Below are positions 47,285 to 54,655 of a stretch of 64,000 bases of DNA, piece by piece. The notes beneath the pieces were generated by a model that saw only the letters and a list, made by a program, of their open reading frames with translations, did no database searches and was not told the origin of the DNA. Every line of letters starts with the position of its first letter. Position 1 is the stretch's first letter. Source of the DNA: Verrucomicrobiota bacterium (GTDB lineage Bacteria > Verrucomicrobiota > Verrucomicrobiia > Opitutales > Opitutaceae). Position numbers and translations under genes: made by a program. The stretch covers positions 1-64,000 of the forward strand of contig JAEZGX010000013.1 in the NCBI GenBank assembly GCA_023416735.1. The letters run 5' to 3'.

Positions 47285-47634
47285 GGGGTGTTAGGTGTTG
47301 AAGGCTCCTGTCCGCGGGAACTCGTGAAGCGCCTGCCCCGCAGGTCGCACCACGATACGGACAAAGTGAATTGGGAAGGATCACCACGCCCTTGGGCGGG
47401 CCTGTTGCAGAAAGAGCCGACGCCGATCGGTAATGTCAACTTTTATGTGCATACATCATTGCACGGTGCAGTTGCACGAACTTTATAGATATTAATCCGT
47501 TTTTATCAGCTACTTACGTATGGTTTCAAGCACATACACCTCCAGTTTTACCCAGATATTTTTTATCTTGTTGCATAACTTTCCTCCTGTTTGTTGCTTC
47601 ACACCGTGACCCCGCTCGTCCATATCGCTCCGCA
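47285..47634. promoter_or_regulatory. Divergent regulatory region with clustered GTGCA/TGCAC sites
   Basis: This 350-nt gap separates the TonB receptor from the lacI-type gene. The half nearer lacI is strongly AT-rich, consistent with divergent promoters. A cluster at 47447-47477 has three GTGCA/TGCAC half-sites: GTGCA at 47447, then TGCAC-G-GTGCA (47460-47470, an 11-nt palindrome) overlapping GTGCA-GT-TGCAC (47466-47477). This nested symmetry is a good candidate operator for the LacI-family regulator. No gene is visible. Confidence 0.5.
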
Positions 47635-48720
47635 ATGCCCCGCCCTTCCCCGGCGAAAAGGTCCATGCCGCCGCTGAATCAGGAGCTCATCGCGCAGCGC
47701 CTGAATCTCTCGCGCGCCACCGTCTCTCGCAGCCTCGCGAATCACCCCGCGATCAGCGAGGAGACGCGCCGCCGCGTGCAAGAAATGGCCGCCAAGCTCG
47801 GCTACCAGCAATCGCCCGGCCGGCTCGGCCGCCGCGGCAAGAATTCCCGCGCTCTCACCGTTGGCGTTCTCATCGGCATCCCCGCCGAGAAGGTCGTCAT
47901 GGCCACCTTCCCTTACATCCTCCGCGGCATCCAACAGCGCGCGGAAATCGACCACGTCACCATCGACGTCTGTTATCAGGCGCCCGCCGATTTCCACCCC
48001 GAATCCACACGCCAGCCGATCTTCCGCAACATGCGCCAAAACGACTGGCGCGGCGTGATTCTCATCTACCCGTTCGAGGAAAAAGCCGTCGAAATGATTT
48101 CGCGGCGCCTCTCCACCGTCGCCGTCCTCGAGAGCTACAGCCAGCCGAACATCGACATCATCGACACCGACGACGCCTCCGCCATGGCCTCGCTGGTCGA
48201 ACGCCTCGCTGCCGCCGGCCATCGCCGCATCGGCTTCCTTTCCTGGGATTATCCCGTCGGTGGCCACTGGGTCGCCCGCCGTTTTAGCGGCTACGTCGAA
48301 GCCGTCTTTAACCTCGGCCTGGAATTCAACGAGAACTGGGTCATCAACGTCCGCCGCAATCTCCCTCCGGTAAAACCCCCTCAGGTCGCCGACACCGTCG
48401 CCCGCCTCGTGCGCGACGAACGCGTCACCGCCTGGGTCTGCGCCGCCGATCACCAAGCCTACCAACTCGCCCAAGATCTTCCCGCCCGCGGTCTTCGCGT
48501 GCCCGAAGACTGCTCGATCACTGGCTTCGACGGCCTCGACCCCGCCCACGGCCACAAACGCGTCACCTCCATGCGCGTTCCCCACGAGCAAATCGGGTCC
48601 GCCGCCGTCGCGCGCCTCGTGAACCGCATCCAACATCCCACCGCCCCGCGGCGCAAAATCCTCGTCGAAGCGCAATACATCGCCGGCGAAACCATCGCGC
48701 CCGTCGGCGTCCACGCCTAG
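47635..48720 (+). CDS. LacI-family transcriptional regulator
   Basis: This 361-residue regulator has a LacI-type HTH and hinge (NQELIAQRLNLSRATVSRSL, ISEETRRRVQEMAAKLGY) and a periplasmic-binding-protein-like effector domain (TVGVLIGIPAEKV, IDIIDTDDASAMASLVERLAAAGHRRIGFLSW, PEDCSITGFDGLDPAHGHKRVTSMRVP). The effector is probably a sugar. It is divergent from the TonB-receptor/GPH/GH16 operon and presumably controls it. The ATG at 47635 is chosen; an ATG nine codons further in (MPPLNQ) would also keep the whole HTH. Confidence 0.9.
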   Translation: MPRPSPAKRSMPPLNQELIAQRLNLSRATVSRSLANHPAISEETRRRVQEMAAKLGYQQSPGRLGRRGKNSRALTVGVLIGIPAEKVVMATFPYILRGIQQRAEIDHVTIDVCYQAPADFHPESTRQPIFRNMRQNDWRGVILIYPFEEKAVEMISRRLSTVAVLESYSQPNIDIIDTDDASAMASLVERLAAAGHRRIGFLSWDYPVGGHWVARRFSGYVEAVFNLGLEFNENWVINVRRNLPPVKPPQVADTVARLVRDERVTAWVCAADHQAYQLAQDLPARGLRVPEDCSITGFDGLDPAHGHKRVTSMRVPHEQIGSAAVARLVNRIQHPTAPRRKILVEAQYIAGETIAPVGVHA

Positions 48721-48857
48721 AGGCGCTACCTCCCCGAAGCGGTCATTGATCGGCTCGCCTTCGTGCGCACTCGCGACCGAACTGAATTGTTCCGGCTGGG
48801 AGACTCAAATCTCTCGCTTGCGAGGCTCCTCACCGCGTCTCACCGTCAGCCATCGAC

Positions 48858-50936
48858 ATGGCTTTACCGACTCCTCCCGCGATCCTTTCAACGCGCGACC
48901 TCCGCGCCGCGGACCTCGAGAACCCAACGCCCGACACGCTCCTCCGCCTCTACACGTGGATGCAGCTTTCGCGCACCGGCGATAACCGCAATCTCGACCT
49001 CTTCCGCCAAGGCCTGATCAAGGGCACCGTCACCGGTGGCCAGGGCAACGAGGGCCTCATCATCCCGCTCGCGCTCCTCGCCGACAAATCCATCGACGTC
49101 GTCAGTTTCACACATCGCGACTACGGCGGGCACCTGATCTGGGGCGGACACCTCTGCGACCACTTCAACCAATACTTCGCCAACGCCCTCAGCCCCACCC
49201 ACGCCCGCGAGGGCAATGTTCACCGCGGCGATCCCGCCAATCGCTCGCTGCCGATGATTTCGCATCTCGGCGCCATGCTCGGCCCCGTTCTCGGCACGAC
49301 CGACTCCCAACGCCGCCAAGGCAAACCCGCCGTCGGTTTCGCCATCTTCGGCGACGGCGGCTCGAGCACGGGCGACATCCACGAGTGCCTCAACCTCGCC
49401 GCACTCCTGTCTCTGCCGATCGTTTTCGTCATCGAAAACAACTGCTACGCCTACTCCACGCCCTGCGCCGAACAATTCGGTCCCGACGTCGAGCTCTGGC
49501 GCCGCGCCGCCGGCTACGGCATCCACGGTTTCGCCCTCGACACCACGGCCGACATCGTCACCACCGCTCGCACACTCGCCGCTGCCATCGACAAAGCCCG
49601 CGAAACCTCGCGGCCCATCCTCGTCGAAGCCCATACACTTCGCCTCCGCGGCCACGCCGCCTACGACACCTGCAATTATCTTAAACCGGGCGAAGGCGAC
49701 GCCTTCCTCGCCCGCGATCCGCTCCCGAAATTCCGCGCGCAACTCGAAACCGCCGGCCTCACCGCGCAACTCGACGCCATCGACGCCGAGCTCTCCGCCT
49801 ACATCGAAGCCTGCATCAAGGTCGCCCTCGCTGTCCCACGCCCAACGCCCGACGCCGACAAACTCAAATCCGACGTCTTCGCCCCCGCGTCCGCGCCCAT
49901 GACTTGGGCGCCTTCCGTCGAACCCAAAACGCAAAACTCAGAACCCAAAACCGAGGACGGACCCGCCGTCCTCACCCTCGCCCAAGCCGTCAATCACGCG
50001 CTCCGCAAAATCCTCACCGAACGCCCCGAATCCCTCATCCTCGGACAGGATATCGGCACCTACGGCGGCGCGTTCAAAGTCACCGAAAATCTCCTCAACG
50101 AATTCGGCCGTAACCGCGTTTTCAATACGCCTCTCGCCGAAAGCGCCTGCACCGGCTACGCCATCGGCCTCGCGATCAACGGCCACCGCCCGATCGAAGA
50201 ATTTCAATTCGCCGACTTCTCCACCGAAGCCGTCACGCAGATCACCCAGAACGCCGCCACCTTCCATTATCGCTCCGGAGTCGCCTGCCCGCTCGTCCTC
50301 CGCTTCCCGTGCGGCGGCGGCATCACCCTCGGTTCCTTTCACTCGCAGGAACTCGAATCCGTTTTCCTCGCGTTCCCCGGCATCAAAGCCCTCTACCCGA
50401 GCACGCCCCAGGACGCCTTCGACGCCACCCTCGCCGCCTACGAGGACAACAACCCCGTCATCCTCTTCGAACACAAGGGACTCTATCGCCGCGGCAAACA
50501 TCCCGTGTCGTGGAATCCCAACTACCGCGACGTCTGGACGCCGAAACAGCTCCGCACGGGCGACTACGCCACCTTCGTCAGCTACGGCGAAATGGTTCAC
50601 CTCGCCGCCGAGGTCTGCGACTACGTCGGCGCCGAATACGAACACACGTTCGACCTGTTCGATCTTCGCTGCCTCTCGCCGCTCAAGCTCGACGCCATTC
50701 ACGCCTCCGTCGCCCGCACCGGCCGCCTCGTCGTTCTGCACGAAGGCCGCCGCACCCACGGTTTCGGCGCCGAACTCGTCGCCCGTTTGACCGAACAAAA
50801 CTTCTCCGCCCTCAAAACCGCCCCGCTCCGGATCGGCTCACTCGACATCCCCGTCCCGTTCGCCCCCGAACTCGAACAACTCCACCGCCCCACCCTCGAA
50901 AAAGTCATCGAGCAGGTGACCGCCTGGCTGGAGTGA
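48858..50936 (+). CDS. Fused E1 alpha-beta 2-oxoacid dehydrogenase (branched-chain/acetoin type)
   Basis: This 692-residue protein fuses the alpha and beta halves of a ThDP-dependent 2-oxoacid dehydrogenase E1, usually separate genes. Residues ~1-345 are the alpha part (MQLSRTGDNRNLDLFRQG, QGNEG, THRDYGGHL, and ThDP motif GDGGSSTGDIHECLN...ENN). Residues ~370-692 are the transketolase-like beta part (LTLAQAVNHALRKIL, LGQDIGTYGGAFKVTENL, TPLAESACTGYAIGLAINGHRPIEEFQFADF). The junction, residues 355-372, is encoded by a PKTQNSEP repeat plus hairpin. The substrate is probably a branched-chain 2-oxoacid or pyruvate/acetoin. No E2 gene is next to it; lpdA at 5 kb could provide E3. A palindrome-filled spacer separates it from kdsC. 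Confidence 0.9.
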   Translation: MALPTPPAILSTRDLRAADLENPTPDTLLRLYTWMQLSRTGDNRNLDLFRQGLIKGTVTGGQGNEGLIIPLALLADKSIDVVSFTHRDYGGHLIWGGHLCDHFNQYFANALSPTHAREGNVHRGDPANRSLPMISHLGAMLGPVLGTTDSQRRQGKPAVGFAIFGDGGSSTGDIHECLNLAALLSLPIVFVIENNCYAYSTPCAEQFGPDVELWRRAAGYGIHGFALDTTADIVTTARTLAAAIDKARETSRPILVEAHTLRLRGHAAYDTCNYLKPGEGDAFLARDPLPKFRAQLETAGLTAQLDAIDAELSAYIEACIKVALAVPRPTPDADKLKSDVFAPASAPMTWAPSVEPKTQNSEPKTEDGPAVLTLAQAVNHALRKILTERPESLILGQDIGTYGGAFKVTENLLNEFGRNRVFNTPLAESACTGYAIGLAINGHRPIEEFQFADFSTEAVTQITQNAATFHYRSGVACPLVLRFPCGGGITLGSFHSQELESVFLAFPGIKALYPSTPQDAFDATLAAYEDNNPVILFEHKGLYRRGKHPVSWNPNYRDVWTPKQLRTGDYATFVSYGEMVHLAAEVCDYVGAEYEHTFDLFDLRCLSPLKLDAIHASVARTGRLVVLHEGRRTHGFGAELVARLTEQNFSALKTAPLRIGSLDIPVPFAPELEQLHRPTLEKVIEQVTAWLE
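49920..49973 (+). repeat. PKTQNSEP-type repeat with hairpin at the E1 alpha/beta junction
   Basis: The constant part 49920-49949 encodes EPKTQNSEPK. Three bases later is a perfect 8-bp hairpin, GAGGACGG-ACCCG-CCGTCCTC (49953-49973). The segment sits precisely between the alpha and beta halves of the fused E1. It shares orientation, frame and architecture with the copies in lpd and recD2, while the stem sequence is different. Confidence 0.88.
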
Positions 50937-50975
50937 ATCGACTAGACTCTACATTCGCGCCTTCGAGTCACCGAC

Positions 50976-51075
50976 CGTGCTCTTGCTCGTAATCGTGCTC
51001 GTGATCGTCCCACCCCTTTTTCCTTCGCCGCCAACTCACTGATCGATCAAGAGCACGATAAAGATCACGAGCACG
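50976..51075. repeat. Long intercistronic palindrome B (E1-kdsC)
   Basis: The left arm 50976-51007 and right arm 51044-51075 pair over 32 nt with 27 matches around a 36-nt loop. The left arm differs from the left arm of palindrome A (4966-4997) at one of 32 bases, so the two are copies of one family 46 kb apart. The right arm runs directly into the kdsC ATG at 51076, leaving no room for a ribosome binding site outside the element. Confidence 0.9.
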
Positions 51076-51573
51076 ATGTCATCTGTCGCCGCCCCTCTCC
51101 CCTGGTCCGCCATCCGTCTCTTCGCCATGGACGTCGACGGCATCCTCACCGACGGCACCGTCCAAATCCATTCCGACGGCACCGAATCCAAAGGCTTCTC
51201 CATCCTCGACGGCATGGGCCTCAAACGCCTCGAGAAAGCCGGCATCCTCACCGCCTGGATCAGCGGCCGCGGCTCCGGCGCCACCTCGGTCCGCGCCGCC
51301 GAACTAAAAATTCCCCACCTCGTCCAGGGCCGCACCGACAAGCTCACCGCGCTCCAGGAACTCGCCGCGCAACTCAACCTCACCCCCGCCGACTGCGTTT
51401 ACATGGGCGACGACGACATCGACGCCCCCGCCATGCAATGGGCCGCCATCGGCGCCACCGTCCCAGACGCCATGCCCGCCGCCCTCGCCGCCGCGGATTA
51501 CGTCACGCAACGCCCCGCGGGTCGCGGTGCCGTCCGCGAAATCTGCGAACTCATCCTCGCCGCCCGCGCATGA
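51076..51573 (+). CDS. kdsC: 3-deoxy-D-manno-octulosonate 8-phosphate phosphatase KdsC
   Basis: This 165-residue HAD-type phosphatase removes phosphate from Kdo-8-phosphate in the pathway to the inner core of lipopolysaccharide. It has the HAD motif MDVDGILTDGTVQ, the KdsC-typical substrate loop FSILDGMGLKRLEKAGILTAWISGRGSGA, and motif YMGDDDIDAPAMQWA. It is capless, as in the family. Its stop overlaps the start of the LptC-like gene (ATGA), and the Lpt genes follow in the same order as in proteobacterial lpt clusters. Confidence 0.92.
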   Translation: MSSVAAPLPWSAIRLFAMDVDGILTDGTVQIHSDGTESKGFSILDGMGLKRLEKAGILTAWISGRGSGATSVRAAELKIPHLVQGRTDKLTALQELAAQLNLTPADCVYMGDDDIDAPAMQWAAIGATVPDAMPAALAAADYVTQRPAGRGAVREICELILAARA

Positions 51574-52109
51574 TCTTTCGCGCCCCTTTCTCCACTCCCG
51601 CTTCTTGTCATTCTGAGCGAATCGAAGAATCCACTTCGACTCACGTCGGCATCTTGGACCAACAGATTTTCACTAGCACCTTCGCAGCGCCGAAGCTCGT
51701 CCTCACGCTCGCCCTCCTTTTCCCCGCCGCCCTCTTCGCCGCCGCCGTCACCGCTCCCGCCAAAAACTGGATCCTTCCCCTCTTCACCCAGGAAGGCCAT
51801 CGCTCGATGACCGCCCGCGGCAGCGAAGCCCGCGCGCTCACCAACGACCGCTTCGAGGTCGTCGATTTGAATCTCACGCTCTTCACCGGCGACGTCTCCT
51901 CGACGGTCGACACCATCATCCTCAGCCCCGCCGCCACGTTCCTTCCCGACAACCAACGCGCCTTCGGCACGCAGCACGTTCGTTTCATCCGCGATGAGGT
52001 CGAAGCCTCCGGCCGCGAATGGACCTACGATCACCGCCAGAGAAAGATTTCGCTCAACGGCGACGTCCGCATCACTTTCCAAGCCGAGCTCACCGATCTT
52101 CTGCAATGA
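51570..52109 (+). CDS. lptC: LptC-like inner-membrane LPS export protein
   Basis: This 179-residue protein probably links the LptBFG extractor to the LptA bridge. A hydrophobic segment (PKLVLTLALLFPAALFAAAV, near residues 45-64) serves as signal/anchor, followed by a beta-rich region (EARALTNDRFEVVDLNLTLF, GREWTYDHRQRKISLNGDVRITFQ) that ends with the OstA-like pattern of this family. Sequence identity to LptC is low and the call rests on position and pattern. The N-terminal ~40 residues are unusual: codons 13-21 (CHSERIEES) come from a repeat-like DNA phrase. It overlaps kdsC and lptA by ATGA on both sides. Confidence 0.65.
   Translation: MIFRAPFSTPASCHSERIEESTSTHVGILDQQIFTSTFAAPKLVLTLALLFPAALFAAAVTAPAKNWILPLFTQEGHRSMTARGSEARALTNDRFEVVDLNLTLFTGDVSSTVDTIILSPAATFLPDNQRAFGTQHVRFIRDEVEASGREWTYDHRQRKISLNGDVRITFQAELTDLLQ
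51606..51632 (+). repeat. Repeat-like phrase in the 5' part of lptC
   Basis: A 27-nt stretch encoding CHSERIEES contains the words TTCTGAGCGAA and TCGAAGAATC. From memory this resembles a phrase scattered between genes in several bacterial phyla; I cannot verify copy number here. It sits between the start codon and the signal/anchor segment, so it extends the N-terminus of the protein. Confidence 0.45.
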
Positions 52110-52630
52110 CCCGCCGCCTCCTTTTCAGCCTGCTGGCGCTTCTCGCCGCCACCGCTCTTCGCGCCGCCGCGCCCCAGCCGACCACCCTTTCCTGCGACCA
52201 CATGGACATGTGGTCCGAAGGCGACGAGACCAAAGCCATCTGCACCGGCAACGTCGTCGTCACCGGCACCAATCTGCGCATCGAGGCCGATCGTCTCGAA
52301 CTCATCGCCTCCCGCCTCGACGACGAACGCAATCAGTCGATCCCCACTCTCGAAAAATTCCGCTACCTCCTCGCCACCGGTAACGTGTCCATCACGCAAG
52401 GCACCCGCACCGCCACTTGCGGCCGCGCCGAAGTCCTCCCGCGCGAGGAGAAAGTCGTTCTCACTGAAAATCCCGTCGTGATCGACCGCGCCACCGACTT
52501 CGTCAGCGCCGGCGAAAAGATCACCATGCTCCGCGGCCAGGAACGCGTCGAGGTCGAGAAACCTCGCCTCACCGGCCCGCCCATCAAGGACCTCGGCTTC
52601 GACCGCAACGCCGCCGACAACGCCAAGTGA
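52106..52630 (+). CDS. lptA: Periplasmic LPS-bridge protein LptA
   Basis: This 174-residue protein has a signal peptide (MTRRLLFSLLALLAATALRAAA) and an OstA/LptA beta-jellyroll: CDHMDMWSEGDETKAICTGNVVVTGTNLRIEADRLEL, followed by a second copy-like strand set (ATGNVSITQGTRTATCGRAEVLPREEKVVL). It should form part of the bridge carrying lipopolysaccharide from inner to outer membrane. The start overlaps the lptC stop (ATGA), and the lptB start overlaps its stop (GTGA). The gene order lptC-lptA-lptB is conserved. Confidence 0.88.
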   Translation: MTRRLLFSLLALLAATALRAAAPQPTTLSCDHMDMWSEGDETKAICTGNVVVTGTNLRIEADRLELIASRLDDERNQSIPTLEKFRYLLATGNVSITQGTRTATCGRAEVLPREEKVVLTENPVVIDRATDFVSAGEKITMLRGQERVEVEKPRLTGPPIKDLGFDRNAADNAK

Positions 52631-53403
52631 GCACCTCCTCCGACCATCTCGCGGCCGCCGCCGCTTCCGCCCCCGCTTCGCCGCCCGAGATTCGCACTGA
52701 ATCCCTCGTGAAGGCCTACGGCAACCGTCGCGTCGTCGACGGCGTCAACGTCCGCTTCTGCGGCGGCGAAGTCGTCGGCCTGCTCGGTCCCAACGGCGCC
52801 GGGAAAACAACCACGTTCTACATGATCGTCGGCCTTGTCGCTGCCACCAGCGGACGCGTCTGCCTCGACGGCCACGATCTCACCCGCATGCGCATGCACC
52901 AGCGTGCGCGCCACGGCATCGGTTATCTCCCGCAGGAAGCGTCCGTTTTCCGCAAACTCACCGTCGAGGAAAACATCCTCGCCATCGTCGAATCCATCGG
53001 GGTCCCCCGTCGCGAACGCGACGCCCGCGTCGACGCCCACCTCGCCGAGCTCAATCTCCAATCGCTCGCCCAACAACGCGCCTACACCCTTTCCGGCGGC
53101 GAGCGCCGCCGTCTCGAAATTGCCCGCGCTCTCGTCACGCGTCCGAAGTTTCTCCTCATGGACGAACCGTTCGCCGCGATCGACCCGATCTCGGTCGCCG
53201 ACGTCCAGAAAATCATCCTGCAACTGAAAGCCCGCGGCATCGGCGTCGTCATCACCGATCACAATGTCCGCGAAACCCTCCGCGTCGTAGACCGCGCCTA
53301 CCTCATCCACAAGGGCCAGGTCCTCGCTGAAGGCACCGGCGAATTCCTCATCAACGACGAACAAGCCCGCAAATTCTACCTCGGCGAAGATTTCAATCTG
53401 TGA
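52627..53403 (+). CDS. lptB: LPS export ABC ATPase LptB
   Basis: This 258-residue ATPase powers LPS extraction from the inner membrane. It has Walker A GPNGAGKTTTFYMIVGL, the LptB-type Q-loop GYLPQEASVFRKLTVEENILAI, the signature LSGGERRRLEIARAL, Walker B FLLMDEPFAAIDPIS and H-loop ITDHNVRETL. The initiator is GTG at 52627, overlapping the lptA TGA. The N-terminal ~20 residues are an Ala/Ser/Pro-rich extension. It closes the kdsC-lptCAB unit; hprK follows after a 90-nt palindromic spacer. Confidence 0.95.
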   Translation: MSTSSDHLAAAAASAPASPPEIRTESLVKAYGNRRVVDGVNVRFCGGEVVGLLGPNGAGKTTTFYMIVGLVAATSGRVCLDGHDLTRMRMHQRARHGIGYLPQEASVFRKLTVEENILAIVESIGVPRRERDARVDAHLAELNLQSLAQQRAYTLSGGERRRLEIARALVTRPKFLLMDEPFAAIDPISVADVQKIILQLKARGIGVVITDHNVRETLRVVDRAYLIHKGQVLAEGTGEFLINDEQARKFYLGEDFNL

Positions 53404-53419
53404 AACGCCTTAGGCAATG

Positions 53420-53485
53420 AGCTGTAAGCTTTAAGCTTCTGTCCACCGTTCCGTGCTTACAGCCTACCGCTTAAAGCTTATAGCT
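53420..53485. repeat. Intercistronic palindrome D (lptB-hprK), AAGCTT type
   Basis: The left arm 53420-53438 and right arm 53467-53485 pair at 17 of 19 positions around a 28-nt loop. The arms are low-complexity, built from AAGCTT/TTAAGC words, and clearly AT-rich compared with flanking genes. The element ends 8 nt before the hprK ATG. Sequence differs from palindromes A-C, but the position and size are the same. Confidence 0.75.
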
Positions 53486-53493
53486 ACTCCCGA

Positions 53494-54495
53494 ATGCAAA
53501 AAGCCATCCACGGCATCACCGTCGCGCACTTTTTCGAAACCTACCGCACCAAGCTGAGGATGGAGCTCGCCACCGGTCAGTCCGGCCTCCACCGCCTCAT
53601 CCGTGAAGGCAGCATCAACCGGCCTTCGCTCGCGCTCACCGGTTTCTTCAAATATTTCGCGAACAAACGTATCCAAGTTTTGGGTGCGGCCGAGATGACG
53701 TTCCTCAAGACCGTTCCGCCGGAGAAACAGATCGAGATCTTCCGAGGCATGGTGAAGCAACACATCCCCTGTCTCGTTCTCACGCGCAATTTCCACCCCA
53801 CCCCCGCGATGCTTCAGGTCGCGAGCGAGATGCGACTTCCCATCATCCGCACGCCGATGATCACGATGAATTTCGTGAATCTCGCCACCCTCTGCATCGA
53901 CAACGAATTCGCCCCCGGCGCTACCGAGCACGCCACCACGCTCGATGTTCGCGGCATCGGTGTGATGCTCCGCGGTTCCTCCGGCGTCGGCAAAAGCGAA
54001 TGCGCCCTCGCGCTCATCGAGCGCGGACACTCTCTCGTCGCCGACGACCTCACCGTCATCAAGCTCCTCGACGAGCGCGAACTGATCGCGTCCTCCCGCC
54101 CGCTCAACCGCGGCTACATGGAGTGCCGCGGCATCGGCATCATCAACATCGCCGAAATGTTCGGCGTGAAATCCATCCGTCTCGACAAACGCATCGATCT
54201 CGTCGTCTCCCTCCACGAATGGACGCCCGACGTCGTCGAGGAGCGCACCGGCCTCGAGGAAAACTTCTACCCCATCCTCAATCAACGCGTCCCGCATATC
54301 GAACTCTACGTCCGCCCGGGCCGCGACATGGCCCGCCTCGTCGAGGTCGCCGCGCTCACGCAGGCGTTGAAAAAAATGGGCCACGACCCCGCCAAGGATT
54401 TCAACGACCGCCTCATCGCGTTCATGACCCAGGGCAACGACTTTACCTCCACCAAGATCGTGCCCCTGGACCGCGCCCGGCGGAAAGAAAACTGA
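53494..54495 (+). CDS. hprK: HPr kinase/phosphorylase
   Basis: This 333-residue bifunctional enzyme phosphorylates and dephosphorylates HPr (or an HPr-like protein) on serine, linking carbon status to regulation. The N-terminal domain (~1-135) is followed by a kinase domain with Walker A RGSSGVGKSECALALIERGH, the DDLTVIKL segment, and the HprK signature ECRGIGIINIAEMFG. Length agrees with the family. Its place next to the lpt genes mirrors neighbourhoods in which PTS-regulatory genes follow lptB. I see no HPr or EI gene in this window. Confidence 0.95.
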   Translation: MQKAIHGITVAHFFETYRTKLRMELATGQSGLHRLIREGSINRPSLALTGFFKYFANKRIQVLGAAEMTFLKTVPPEKQIEIFRGMVKQHIPCLVLTRNFHPTPAMLQVASEMRLPIIRTPMITMNFVNLATLCIDNEFAPGATEHATTLDVRGIGVMLRGSSGVGKSECALALIERGHSLVADDLTVIKLLDERELIASSRPLNRGYMECRGIGIINIAEMFGVKSIRLDKRIDLVVSLHEWTPDVVEERTGLEENFYPILNQRVPHIELYVRPGRDMARLVEVAALTQALKKMGHDPAKDFNDRLIAFMTQGNDFTSTKIVPLDRARRKEN

Positions 54496-54504
54496 GCGCA
54501 GCCG

Positions 54505-54522
54505 CCCGACGTCTCCGTCGGG
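54505..54522. repeat. Second copy of the CCCGACG-TCTC-CGTCGGG hairpin
   Basis: This 18-nt hairpin begins 9 nt after the hprK stop codon and is identical, loop included, to the core of the terminator at 34727-34744. It lacks the T-tract here, so it may be a repeated 3'-end element rather than an intrinsic terminator. Confidence 0.6.
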
Positions 54523-54655
54523 TCCGCCCCCGCCACGGTTTGCCCTCCGCGCTCCCTCGGCGATGCTTGGGATTTAAACGTCCCGCGCGCTTCGTCCGCC
54601 GAACTTCGAGCTTTCCCCTCTTGCCAGCTCTCCCGCCCGCCGCTGCGCTCTCTCC

